The translations under genes were made by a program, and so were the position numbers. The notes under the pieces are model-generated. The model searched no databases and was not told where the DNA came from. It worked only from the letters and a program-made list of their open reading frames with translations. A DNA stretch of 64,000 nucleotides from NCBI RefSeq assembly GCF_000223985.1, contig NZ_AFWV01000005.1, forward strand, positions 186,001 through 250,000. Direction: 5' to 3'. Position 1 is the stretch's first letter; every line of letters starts with the position of its first letter. Below, one piece after another: positions 45,625 through 54,262 of the stretch. The DNA comes from Thiocapsa marina 5811 (lineage in GTDB: Bacteria; Pseudomonadota; Gammaproteobacteria; Chromatiales; Chromatiaceae).

Positions 45625-46889
45625 TCACCCCGCGCGCACCGTCGCCAACCCCGCCCAGCGCGTCGTGGAGACCCCGGAGCCGCGCTCCGAGCGTCGCCGC
45701 CAGCCGGACCCGGACAGTTGACCCGCGAACCGCAGGGTCTCGCGCCCGTATTTGCGGTTCACCGCATCCAGCACCGCCATGCGGCGTCGTGCACGGTCGT
45801 CCTCTCCGACCTCGGCGAACAGATCCGCCGGCGCTTGCCCGTCCGGGACCACATCCGGCAACAGCACCCCGGCCTTGCGATAGGCATCGCCTGCTCGGAA
45901 CAGCCGGTCGACCCCGCGGGTCGCGGCCCGCACCAGCGCCGTGCTGTCCTGCGTCGGCACGGGGAAACCCACGGTCACGGCGTTGGCGTAGAACGCCCGG
46001 CCCGTGTCGAAGGGATTGGTCTGCACGAACACCGTCAGCGCCTGGGCGGCGAGTCCCTGCGCCCGCAGCTTCTCCCCGGCCCGGCTCGCGAAGGCCGTCA
46101 CCGCCGCCCGCAGCTCGGCCGGCTCAGTCACCGCGGCACCGAAGCTGCGCGAGACCATGACCTGCCGGCGCGGCGGCGCCACCTCCTCCAGCGTCAAACA
46201 GGCTTGCCCGCGCAGCTCCCGGGCGATGCGCTCAACCACCACGCCGAAGGAGGCGCGCAACCGCTGCGGCTGCGCCTCGCGCAACGCCAGGGCATCGGCG
46301 ATGCCGAGCGCGCGCTGCGCGCCCCGGAGCGCGCAGCGATGCCCCAAAGATCCTCCACCGGAACTGCGGCCAGCACGGCGTCGGGGTCCGGCAGCGTCGA
46401 CCAATCGAGCACCGGCCCGGCCGGACCCTGACCCTTCTTGGCCAGCCGATTGGCGAGCTTCGCGAGCGTCTTGGTCGGAGCGATCCCCACAGCCACCGGG
46501 ATGCCGGTCCAGCGCCGCACGGTGCGGGCGATATCCAGACCCAGGGCGGTCGGTTCCCGGACCCCGGTCAGGTCCAGAAAGCACTCGTCGATCGAATAGA
46601 CCTCGATGCGCGGGGCGAACCCCGCCAGCACCTGCATCACCCGCCGCGACAGATCCCCGTAGAGGGCATAGTTCGAGGAAAAAACCGCCGCATCGGCCCG
46701 GCGCAGGACCTCGGCGTACTTGAAGTAAGGCGCCCCCATCGGGATGCCGAGCGCCTTGGCCTCGTTGCTGCGCGCCACCACGCAGCCGTCGTTGTTGGAG
46801 AGCACCACCACCGGGCGCCCCTCCAGGCACGGGCGGAAGAGCCGCTCGCAGGAGGCGTAGAAGTTGTTGCAGTCCACCAGGGCGAACAT
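45625..46889 (-). pseudogene. umuC: DNA polymerase V subunit UmuC, frameshifted
   Basis: The first frame starts [18 protein letters not shown] (metal Asp) and includes [12 protein letters not shown] (catalytic Asp-Glu) and the palm/thumb up to VEDLWGIAA. From there the family sequence continues in another frame: [27 protein letters not shown], the little-finger domain and a C-terminus with GWRRRSERGSG. One extra or missing base near 46321-46345, in a GC-rich stretch, breaks the reading frame. If real, translesion synthesis by this UmuC is lost. A sequencing error is equally possible. The gene follows the HD gene by 10 bp. Confidence 0.82.
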
Positions 46890-46899
46890 GACCGGCGCC

Positions 46900-47505
46900 T
46901 CACGGGCCATCCCCGGCGGCGAGGGCATCCACTGCCTGCCATTCGCGCTTCAGCGCCTGGTCGAGCGCCGCCGGCACGCGTCCGGCGAAGGTCGCGACCA
47001 GTTCCTTGTAGTACCAGCGCGTACCCTCAAGCCCTGCGCTGAAGCGCGACCAGACCATCGCGCCGCATTCAACGCGGTCCAGGTGAATCGCTTGCAGATT
47101 GGCGAGCTTGTCGCAGGCCGATACCAGCAGCCCCGGCCCCGTGGCTTGCGCCAGATGTGCCAGATACGCCTCCTTGCGCTCGCCCCAGGGGGCCTTGTGA
47201 CCCGAGTCGTCCGGCATTCCGTCGGTACAGAAGCGCACCAGCGCCAGCACCTCGGGACCGAACTGCGCCGCGATCGGCTCGGCCCAGTGGGGGCCGCCAT
47301 CCTCCAGCACATCGTGCAGCAGCGCGGCGATGATCTGCTCGGCGTCCCCGCCGTGACGCTGCACCAGCGTGGCTACCGCCACCGGATGGGTAATGTAGGG
47401 CAGCGCCAGCCCCGAGGCGTTGGCCGTGCCCTTGCGCACCTGTCCCTGGTGGGCCTGCGCGGCCAGGCAGAGGGCGGCGTCGAAACGGGTCGCAAAGGAT
47501 GTCAT
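46900..47505 (-). CDS. HD-domain (p)ppGpp hydrolase-like protein (MESH1/SpoT type)
   Basis: A 201-residue HD hydrolase. Motifs are [29 protein letters not shown] (His), [11 protein letters not shown] (HD) and [10 protein letters not shown], corresponding to the SpoT/MESH1 hydrolase set. No synthetase, TGS or ACT domain is present, so it is a small alarmone hydrolase or related nucleotide hydrolase. It sits between umuD and umuC on the same strand, 10 bp ahead of umuC, suggesting a link between DNA damage response and alarmone breakdown. Substrate is inferred from the family. Confidence 0.82.
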   Translation of the reverse strand: MTSFATRFDAALCLAAQAHQGQVRKGTANASGLALPYITHPVAVATLVQRHGGDAEQIIAALLHDVLEDGGPHWAEPIAAQFGPEVLALVRFCTDGMPDDSGHKAPWGERKEAYLAHLAQATGPGLLVSACDKLANLQAIHLDRVECGAMVWSRFSAGLEGTRWYYKELVATFAGRVPAALDQALKREWQAVDALAAGDGP

Positions 47506-47575
47506 GCGTGATCTCCCGGCAAAGGCACGAGACTAGCAGTACCCCGCGACACTGATTGTCGCACTCGTGCGCGGG

Positions 47576-47995
47576 TCAGAACGAATGCACGACATGGGCG
47601 ACCACGCCCCAGACCACCAGCCCCATCTCGCCCTGGATCTCCAGCGGCGCATAGTCCGGATGCTCGGGCACCAGCCAGACACGTTCACCCTCGATCTTCA
47701 GGCGCTTCAAGGTCAGCTCGCCGTCGACAGCCGCCACCACGATCGACCCGGACTTGGCCTCGCGCGAGCGGTCCACCACCAGCAGATCGCCGTCGCGGAT
47801 CCCCGCACCGGTCATGGAATCCCCCTGCACCCGCAGGAAGAAGGTTGCGGCCGGATGCCGGATCAACTGCTCGTTCAGATCGATGGTGCCTTCCAGATCG
47901 TCGTCCGCAGGCGAGGGGAAGCCGGCCGGAATGCGCGCGCCGAAGAGAGGGAGCGGGCAGGGGAGCGGAGCGAGGGTGCAGGCGTGGACGATCAT
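47576..47995 (-). CDS. umuD: UmuD-like S24 protease
   Basis: A 139-residue UmuD. The N-terminal FGARIPAGFPSPADD contains the region cleaved to UmuD', VQGDSMTGAGIRDGDLLVVD holds the catalytic Ser, and GELTLKRLKI the catalytic Lys. UmuD' together with UmuC forms DNA polymerase V. The HD gene and umuC follow on the same strand. No clear LexA operator was found just upstream. The length and motif spacing are normal. Confidence 0.9.
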   Translation of the reverse strand: MIVHACTLAPLPCPLPLFGARIPAGFPSPADDDLEGTIDLNEQLIRHPAATFFLRVQGDSMTGAGIRDGDLLVVDRSREAKSGSIVVAAVDGELTLKRLKIEGERVWLVPEHPDYAPLEIQGEMGLVVWGVVAHVVHSF

Positions 47996-48387
47996 CGGCT
48001 TGCCGGGCGCAGTGGATGAATCCGCGCCGCGCTCAAGGCGGGGTCGACAAACTCGGATCGAGGCATGACGAATGGCCTGAGCGGTACAAGAGGCCGGTCA
48101 TGATAGCGCATGCGGGGATTGTCGAATCAAGCCGAAACGCCCGGGCTTTAGGGGTCGCGATGCAGGTGACCTTGACGAGAGGTGATTCGATCCGCGACGG
48201 GGTCCAAGCGCGACGCGATTTCGCCCCGGCTGACGGTGAGCGACAGCGCGAAGCAATGAATCGGGATATCCGGAAAGGCCGCGGCGAGGTGGGGCAAGAC
48301 GCCTGATTCGTCGCGTTTGCTTGTGACTCTGCGTTACCCCATGCAATGCTTGCAAAATAGTGCAATGCAAACACATGAGGTTCCCAT
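47996..48387. other. Intergenic region between umuD and toxin-antitoxin pair
   Basis: About 390 bp between divergent genes. A minus-strand frame at about 48150-48305 reads like protein (LPHLAAAFPDIPIHCFALSL), but has no start signal and no recognised family. It could be a gene fragment. The DNA just before the antitoxin gene (about 48340-48375) is AT-richer and may hold its promoter. Confidence 0.4.
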
Positions 48388-48648
48388 ATGGCCGGCAGCA
48401 CCATCACCGTGCGCACCGACCCGGAAATCGCCGCGCAAATCGCCTTCCTCGCGCAGGCCATGGATCGGTCCCGAAACTGGGTGATCGAGGAGGCACTCAG
48501 GCAGTACATCCAGGCCCAATCCTGGCAGCTCGAGGGAATCAAACAGGCACAAGCCTCGCTTGATCGCGGGGAAGGCATCCCGTTCGAGGCGGTGATGGAG
48601 GACATGGACGCGCTGATCGAGCAGACAGCCCACACGCGTGAGCCATGA
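48388..48648 (+). CDS. CopG/RHH-type antitoxin
   Basis: An 86-residue ribbon-helix-helix protein. The N-terminal strand ITVRTDPEIAAQIAFLAQAM and the helices MDRSRNWVIEEALRQYI make the DNA-binding part, and the acidic C-terminus (residues 55-86) is the likely toxin-binding tail. Antitoxins of this type repress their own operon and neutralise ParE/RelE toxins. The stop overlaps the toxin start (ATGA). It begins right after AT-richer DNA. Confidence 0.87.
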   Translation: MAGSTITVRTDPEIAAQIAFLAQAMDRSRNWVIEEALRQYIQAQSWQLEGIKQAQASLDRGEGIPFEAVMEDMDALIEQTAHTREP

Positions 48649-48935
48649 AAATCGTCGTCTCGCCAGAGACGCGCGACGACCTTCTGAAGATCGTTCTCCA
48701 CATGGCAAGCGACAACCCGGACGCGGCACGCCCGCTCCTGAAACGACTTCGCAGCCGCATCACGGACCTCGAGGACACCCCGCACATCGGCAGGCCCGGC
48801 CGCGTTCCGGGCACGCGCGAGCTGGTCATCCCCGGAACCGCCTACATCGCTTCCTACCAGGTCAGCGGCGATCAGCTGCAAATCCTGCGTGTCTATCACC
48901 GTGCCCGGCAGTGGCCGGATCACTTCGAGGAGTGA
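48645..48935 (+). CDS. ParE/RelE-type toxin
   Basis: A 96-residue RelE/ParE superfamily protein. It starts MKIVVSPETRDDLLKIVLHM, has LLKRLRSRITDLEDTPHIGR in the helical part and ends QLQILRVYHRARQWP, with the conserved basic residues and final strand of ParE. ParE toxins poison gyrase, whereas RelE toxins cut mRNA; the sequence favours ParE but this is not certain. Overlap with the antitoxin stop shows coupled translation. Confidence 0.87.
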   Translation: MKIVVSPETRDDLLKIVLHMASDNPDAARPLLKRLRSRITDLEDTPHIGRPGRVPGTRELVIPGTAYIASYQVSGDQLQILRVYHRARQWPDHFEE

Positions 48936-49501
48936 CCCCGCGCGACGGCGGCCTCGATCTGTCACGCCGAGGCCCGGCGCAGAGGCGGGTGCATTCAGGT
49001 CGATGCGCTCCGGAGGCCAGGGCGATCCGGCCCGACGCGCTCACGAACTCGGCCCGACGCCGCCCCGGGTCGACGTCGCTGGAAAAGCGTGGCCTGCTTA
49101 CGCTATGTTGCCTGTTCCGTGACAACGCCTTCCCGGCTTCGCGGTCGCACCGGCCATCAGGCGTTCGTGTCACAAAGCTGCATTCACGAACCGAGGCCCT
49201 CACGTCGCCCATGAGCCGGATCACCGCACCTCGCCACATCCAACTCATCAGCCGCATTCTGCACGCAGCCGGCAATACCCCGTCCGATCCGGCGCCGCCG
49301 CCATTGGCCGCACTGACCGAGTCGTCCGGCCTGCTCGTGGAGGTCGCCGTCACGCACCCCCGAGACGAGCGGGCTCCGCCCGGCGTCCGCCGCACGCGGC
49401 TCGTCGAGGCGATCGCGCTTGCAAGCGCTGCACCGCGACGCTGAGTCCCCTCGGAACGGGGCATCATGACGAGCGGACGGGAAGGCTTGCGGTCGTGCGC
49501 G
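48936..49501. other. Region without a firm gene, one weak frame
   Basis: About 570 bp after the toxin gene. A frame at 49211-49444 could encode 77 residues (MSRITAPRHIQLISRILHAA start) but has no family match and no clear ribosome-binding site. The remaining DNA shows nothing recognised. Confidence 0.35.
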
Positions 49502-49764
49502 TCACGTTTGCAGCGCCGTTGCGACCCGCTCCAGAATGGCATGCGCCTCGGCGGCCACCTGATCGGCCACCGCGTCTTCGACCAAGGCGAGCACGGGAAC
49601 CGGGTCCATGAAATCAACGGCGTGCGTGACGGCGACACCTGCCGGACCACGACGTTGCAGGGCAGCAGTGCCCCCGCCGAGGGCCGAGAGCCGATCACGC
49701 GACTGGCCAACCCCGGCGCACCGCTGCCGACCAGTTCATCGAGCACACGCTTCGCGTCGATCAT
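49502..49764 (-). pseudogene. DUF302 gene remnant, frameshifted
   Basis: The first frame reads VLDELVGSGAPGLASRVIGS, then GALLPCNVVVR, which matches the middle of DUF302 proteins (LLPCNVVV is characteristic). The rest continues one base out of frame as AGVAVTHAVDFMDPVPVLAL, then AAEAHAILERVATALQT and a stop. The N-terminal part of the domain is absent or unrecognised. One missing base after GTGGTCCG (near 49648) accounts for the shift. Unlikely to be functional as read. Confidence 0.65.
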
Positions 49765-49795
49765 GCCGACGTCCTCGCCATCAATTCCGATTCGC

Positions 49796-50077
49796 TCACG
49801 CGCACGTCTGCGCAGGCTCGCTCTCGATCTCCTCGACGCGCTGGCCTTCCGTGTCCACGGAGGCGCAGACGCCTATGTCGAGCGGACCGTCGTCGGTGTC
49901 GATCTTGGTCGCGTTGGTCGCTGGAAAGGTCCGTCCGCCGATGACCCAATCACCGACAGCGCCGTCCAAGGGTCGACCGTCGACGATGCCGTAGAAGTCG
50001 TCGTCGGCCAGGACGCCGAGCGAAAAGACGAGGGCGGAGAAGGCCAAGGTCATGGCCGGGATGCTTGGATTCTTCAT
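49796..50077 (-). CDS. Small exported protein, DUF5666-like
   Basis: A 93-residue protein with a signal peptide (MKNPSIPAMTLAFSALVFSL, then GVLA) and a short beta-rich domain: GIVDGRPLDGAVGDWVIGGR, ATNATKID. This resembles the repeat unit of DUF5666 proteins, small OB-fold-like periplasmic proteins of unknown function. The start at 50077 is chosen for the signal peptide; GAGGAAA lies about 9 bases upstream. A DUF302 remnant lies on the same strand downstream. Confidence 0.65.
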   Translation of the reverse strand: MKNPSIPAMTLAFSALVFSLGVLADDDFYGIVDGRPLDGAVGDWVIGGRTFPATNATKIDTDDGPLDIGVCASVDTEGQRVEEIESEPAQTCA

Positions 50078-50238
50078 CGGGTGTTTCCTCGGTTGAATCG
50101 GGTTCGGGTCAAGATATCCGATGCGCGCTGACGATAGGCTGACTATGACGCTCGCCTCATCGCTTCCCGCCGTATCGGCAACGCTCTTCGATGTCTTATC
50201 GAGCGATCCGTTCAACTGGTCCGTGCAGAACGCAAACC

Positions 50239-50763
50239 TCAGTAACGCACCCGCCCGGGATCGGCGGCGAAGGCTTCGAGGACCTCCAACGCCTCCGCCC
50301 GCAGCAGTGGAATCTCGGGGATCGCACGCTGCTCCGCGGGCCTTGCCAGCTGCTCGTAGATGAAATGGTCATCGAAGCCGATGCGCGCCGCATCCCGAAT
50401 ACCGAACCCGTAGAACACGCGCTCGATCCGCGCCCAGTAGATCGCGCCGAGACACATCGGACAGGGCTGGCCGCTGGTGTAGAGCACGCACCCCTGCAGG
50501 CTGATGTTCCCGATCCGCCCGCACGCATCGCGGATCGCGACCATCTCGCCATGCGCGGTCGGATCCCCGGTGGCGATAACCCGGTTCCAGCCCTCCCCGA
50601 TGATGCGCCCGGCACGCACGATCACGGCACCGAATGGCCCGCCGTCGCCCGCTGTCGCACCCCGACGGGCCAATGCGATGGCGCTCCGCATGAAGTGCTC
50701 GTGATCGGACGAGGCATCCGCTTCGCCGACGCCTCGACCGGAAGATTCGGACTGCTGGTTCAC
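50239..50763 (-). CDS. Nucleoside/guanine deaminase (CDA superfamily)
   Basis: A 174-residue zinc deaminase. The metal and catalytic motifs are TAHGEMVAIRDA and SGQPCPMCLGAIYWARIERV. The pattern resembles guanine deaminase/TadA-like family members (GuaD type) rather than cytidine deaminase. The N-terminal 20 residues are polar and probably non-conserved, so the start may be further in. It lies apart from the cobalamin operon, with a gap of 186 bp. Confidence 0.83.
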   Translation of the reverse strand: MNQQSESSGRGVGEADASSDHEHFMRSAIALARRGATAGDGGPFGAVIVRAGRIIGEGWNRVIATGDPTAHGEMVAIRDACGRIGNISLQGCVLYTSGQPCPMCLGAIYWARIERVFYGFGIRDAARIGFDDHFIYEQLARPAEQRAIPEIPLLRAEALEVLEAFAADPGRVRY

Positions 50764-50949
50764 ATCAATTCCTATCGGCTTGCGGCTGCCCGAGCCGCTC
50801 CGACGTGGTCTCGCGGTACAGCGGCATATAGACCTCGTTCGATTTTGCTTGGACCCAATCGTCTCTCGAGCCGGGGATCTGCCAGTCGTCCGGCGCAGTG
50901 AGGCGACACCTGCGCCCCAGCTCCGGTCTCTGGCCCCGATGTCACGGAG

Positions 50950-51336
50950 TCAACGGATCCAGAGTGCGAGTGCGACCGTAGCATGCTTACCATCCGCGCC
51001 ACGATAGCGATACTTGGGAAGAAGCAGCGCGGATGCGCCACTGGCCAGGAGCGCTGCGGCCTCCGAGACGGACGGGGTGCCCATGATCCGCTGCACCGTC
51101 CGAGACGGGTTCGGAACCGAAACCCCGGAGAGCGCCTCGGCCGTAAAGAGTCTGAACGGGACGCGCAGTGCGTCGGCGAGCGCCAGGATCGCCGGCTCGT
51201 CGCCCTTGCGGTCGATGCTGGCAATGCAGCAGATCTGTAGGGGGCCGAGTCCGGCCGTTGCCTGGTCGAGTGCAGCCTTCAGCGTTGCCGGAGCGGCGCC
51301 CCGGTCGCAGCCGATTCCGAGCGCGACCTCGATCAT
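50950..51336 (-). CDS. cobE: CobE/CbiG C-terminal domain protein
   Basis: A 128-residue protein matching the C-terminal domain of CbiG, called CobE when alone. Visible features are ALGIGCDRGAAPATLKAAL, IASIDRKGDEPAILALADAL and SGVSVPNPSRTVQRIMGTPS. The usual partner parts, CbiG N-terminal and middle domains, are fused to CbiL in the next gene upstream, so CbiG is split here. Together they open the delta-lactone of cobalt-precorrin-5A. The ATG overlaps the previous stop. Last gene of the minus-strand operon. Confidence 0.85.
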   Translation of the reverse strand: MIEVALGIGCDRGAAPATLKAALDQATAGLGPLQICCIASIDRKGDEPAILALADALRVPFRLFTAEALSGVSVPNPSRTVQRIMGTPSVSEAAALLASGASALLLPKYRYRGADGKHATVALALWIR

Positions 51337-52877
51337 CCGCGGGCCGATGCGGTCGGTCGGTAAACCACCACGCAGTCGCCCAACCGGGCCCGTTGCCCTG
51401 CGTCGGCTCCGTCACGAGAGATCCACAGATAGGCGCAGGCGTTCCCGGCCTGCTCCGGGCGCTCGACGCAGCGCAGATTGGCAGGCAGCGGGCGGTCAGC
51501 CGGCCACCAGGTTCCGTCGCGGTCGGCGCCGATCACCACCACGGGCTCGCCGTTGACGACGCAGGCCGCGGCGCGCTTGAGTGTGTCGGGATCGGCATCC
51601 ACCTGCCACCCCAGCTCGCGGCCCAGGATATCGACGGCGATGGTGCCTTGAACGTCGGAGGCGGTGGTCAGCACGGGGGTCGCACCGAGTGCGGCTGCCA
51701 AGGCACTCGCCAGCGCATTGGCCCCGGCGAGATGACCTCCGAACAGCGGGATCACAAAGCGGCCGGCCTCGTCGATGGCCAGCACCGCCGGGTCCGAGCG
51801 TTTGTCGCGCACCAGTGGTGCACAGAGCCGCAGTGCCGCGCCGGCCGAGCCGATGAAGACGAGCGCGCGGCGTTGCTGAAACAAGCTCGGGATCCAGGCC
51901 GAGACGGGATCCTCGCCGGCAACGCAGCGCATCCCGAGCGGGCGCTCCGGCGGGGGGCGCAACCGCGGTGGAACCAGGATCTCGATCAGGTCAGGTACCT
52001 CTTGCGCCAGCCGTTGCGCCAGCTCGACTCCGGCGCGCGTGAAGGCAACCAGGGTGGTTCCGGTACGGGGCATCGGTTTGCGCGGCGCCGCAGCCGGCTC
52101 GGAAACCGGCGATTGTCCCAGGCCGCGCCCCCGGTCCTGTCGGATCAACACCAGAGACAGGTAATGGATCGGCTGTCCCCGCAGCGTGGCGAGGTCGCGG
52201 ACCAGACGCTCGTCCGGTGTGCCGACACGTTCGATGAAGCAGGCCGCGCCGAGCAGACCGCGATCGGCCAGAGCGTCGATCAAGGCATCCAGCACAGGCC
52301 GCACCTTGAGCAGCACGAGTGCATCGAAACGCCCGAGCAGCCCGTCCAGGTCGCGCATCGCCTCGGGCGCCGAGAAGACCGCGAGCGGCTCCTCGCCATC
52401 GGCCAGGGCCTGACCCGCGGTTGCGGCGGCGGCATTGAAGGAGGACACGCCCGGGATGACTCGAACCTGGATCCGCGGATCGTGGGCACGGACGGCGCGG
52501 GCCAGATGGCCGAAGGTGGAATAGGTCGACGCATCGCCTTCGACCAGGAAGACCACATCGCTCCCGCTCGCCAGACGCTCGGCGACCTGCGCCGCCGCGA
52601 TCGACCAGGCGCGGGCCAGATCGGCCGCATCCCGCGTCATCGGGAAATGCAGGGCCATCCCCTGCGCGGGCGCACTTAGGCCCGCGCGCTCGGCGATCGC
52701 CAGCGCATAGCTCGATCCCGCGCGGTCGCTCGGCCAGGCCCAGCAGTCTGTGGAGACGAGCGCCGACCAGGCCGCGCGCGTGATGAGTCCGGGGTCGCCA
52801 GGGCCGAGCGAGGCGCCGATGAGCTGGCCCATGGGGGAGGGTGTACCGGGCTGCTGCGATGGGTCCGTCATGGTCAT
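51333..52877 (-). CDS. cbiL: CbiL-CbiG(N) fusion: C20-methyltransferase plus lactone opening
   Basis: A 514-residue fusion. Residues 15 to about 250 are CbiL/CobI, a SAM-dependent cobalt-precorrin-2 C20-methyltransferase (LIGASLGPGDPGLITRAAW, VVFLVEGDASTYSTFGHL, VIPGVSSFNAAAA). Residues about 280-510 are the CbiG N-terminal and middle domains (ALVFIGSAGAALRLCAP, VIPLFGGHLAGANALA, TTASDVQGTIAVD). The CbiG C-terminal part is the separate next gene. CbiG marks the anaerobic, early-cobalt route. ATG overlaps the cbiET stop. Confidence 0.88.
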   Translation of the reverse strand: MTMTDPSQQPGTPSPMGQLIGASLGPGDPGLITRAAWSALVSTDCWAWPSDRAGSSYALAIAERAGLSAPAQGMALHFPMTRDAADLARAWSIAAAQVAERLASGSDVVFLVEGDASTYSTFGHLARAVRAHDPRIQVRVIPGVSSFNAAAATAGQALADGEEPLAVFSAPEAMRDLDGLLGRFDALVLLKVRPVLDALIDALADRGLLGAACFIERVGTPDERLVRDLATLRGQPIHYLSLVLIRQDRGRGLGQSPVSEPAAAPRKPMPRTGTTLVAFTRAGVELAQRLAQEVPDLIEILVPPRLRPPPERPLGMRCVAGEDPVSAWIPSLFQQRRALVFIGSAGAALRLCAPLVRDKRSDPAVLAIDEAGRFVIPLFGGHLAGANALASALAAALGATPVLTTASDVQGTIAVDILGRELGWQVDADPDTLKRAAACVVNGEPVVVIGADRDGTWWPADRPLPANLRCVERPEQAGNACAYLWISRDGADAGQRARLGDCVVVYRPTASARG

Positions 52878-54262
52878 CCGAAGGTGGGTTGCGGGTCAGG
52901 ATCCGAGCCGAGTCGAGTCGCCCCCCGACCGGCCCGGACCTGGATCAACCAGACCGGGTTCTCTGGCTGGAGTCGGTGCCCGCCGGCTAGGGGACGGCTG
53001 CGGGCGGCCTGGATCTGCGTCATCGACCAGTCCGCGCCGCAACGGCCGAGCAGAGCCATGGCCACGGACAGGTTCTCCAACAGCACGAAGGACAGGACCA
53101 GTCGCCCGCCCGGGCGTAATCGCCGCAGGGCGTCATGCAGGATCCCGGTTAGTTGGCCGCCGCTGCCGCCGACGAAGACGGCGTCCGGGTCGGGCCAGTC
53201 GGCAATATCCATCGGGGCGAGGCCTGCGCGCACGCTGTAGTTGGCGACACCCAGGCGACGCCGATTGGTCTCGATTAGAGCCAAGTCCGCGGCGTTCTTC
53301 TCGATGGCATGGACATGGCCGCACGGACAGAGCCGTGCGGCCTCCAGACCCAGACTGCCTGAGCCGGCGCCGATATCCCACACCCGGTCTGACGGGGTGA
53401 GCTCCAGCAGGGCGAGTGCGACGGCGCGGACCTCGCGCTTGGTGATGAGCCCTCGCTCCGGTGCGCGCTGATCAAACAGCGCGTCCGGCAGCCCGAAGAG
53501 GGGGAGTGCGGCAGCGGGGAGGCGACGACGCAGCAGCACGACGTTGGGCTCGGCAAAGCGCGCGCTCGCGAGATCCGCCGCCGGAATGCCCGAGATCAGT
53601 CGCTCGCCGGGCTGCATGAGGCGCTCGGCCACGCAGAGATCGAAGGCGTCGTCGAGCCCTTCGGCCAGGAGCAGCCGGCAGATCCGATCGGGACCGTTCG
53701 CCGGACTGGTGAGCACGCCGACCAGATCGCCGGACCCGGTTGAACCGCTCAGCGCCTGCGCCAAGGCGTAGAGTCCATGGTCGGGCGCACTGCCGCAAAC
53801 CCAGTCCCCGCTGTCGCGATGATGGACGGAAACCCAGCGCGCGCCCTGCCAGGGCAACAGGAATCGGGCGCAGGCGAGCTGCAGGGTGCTCGGATTGGGC
53901 AGCACCCGCAGTCGCCCCGCCGGCAGCCGAGCAGCCAGCAGCCCGCCGATACCGAAGCAGAGTGGATCCCCTGTCGCGAGCACGGCGACGGGGACATCGG
54001 CGCTCAACGATTCGGCGACCCAGACCGGGACTCGGTTGACCTGCCCGGTGAGATCCAGCCGCTCCGACGCGGGATCGAGCAGGGAATCGCACACTGCCAG
54101 CAGACGCGCACCGCCGATGACCCGGCGGGCGCGACCGAGACGCTCCCGCGCCTCGGCGCTCAAACCCGCCGGACCGTCGTCGAGCACGCCGATCAGCCAG
54201 CAGAGCGACGCCGGCTCATCGGAATCACGACCGGACGGAGGAGACGTCAAAGGCTCAGCCAA
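52874..54262 (-). CDS. cbiET: CbiET/CobL precorrin methyltransferase and decarboxylase
   Basis: A 462-residue two-domain enzyme. The N-terminal half (about 15-230) is CbiE, a tetrapyrrole methyltransferase domain with ADVPVAVLATGDPLCFGIGG. The C-terminal half is CbiT, with DRVWDIGAGSGSLGLEAA as SAM site and PDAVFVGGSGGQ. Together they methylate C5 and C15 and remove the C12 acetate carboxyl. No ATG fits; a TTG at 54262 overlaps the cbiD stop by eight bases and is the probable start. The stop overlaps the next ATG. Confidence 0.9.
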   Translation of the reverse strand: MAEPLTSPPSGRDSDEPASLCWLIGVLDDGPAGLSAEARERLGRARRVIGGARLLAVCDSLLDPASERLDLTGQVNRVPVWVAESLSADVPVAVLATGDPLCFGIGGLLAARLPAGRLRVLPNPSTLQLACARFLLPWQGARWVSVHHRDSGDWVCGSAPDHGLYALAQALSGSTGSGDLVGVLTSPANGPDRICRLLLAEGLDDAFDLCVAERLMQPGERLISGIPAADLASARFAEPNVVLLRRRLPAAALPLFGLPDALFDQRAPERGLITKREVRAVALALLELTPSDRVWDIGAGSGSLGLEAARLCPCGHVHAIEKNAADLALIETNRRRLGVANYSVRAGLAPMDIADWPDPDAVFVGGSGGQLTGILHDALRRLRPGGRLVLSFVLLENLSVAMALLGRCGADWSMTQIQAARSRPLAGGHRLQPENPVWLIQVRAGRGATRLGSDPDPQPTFG

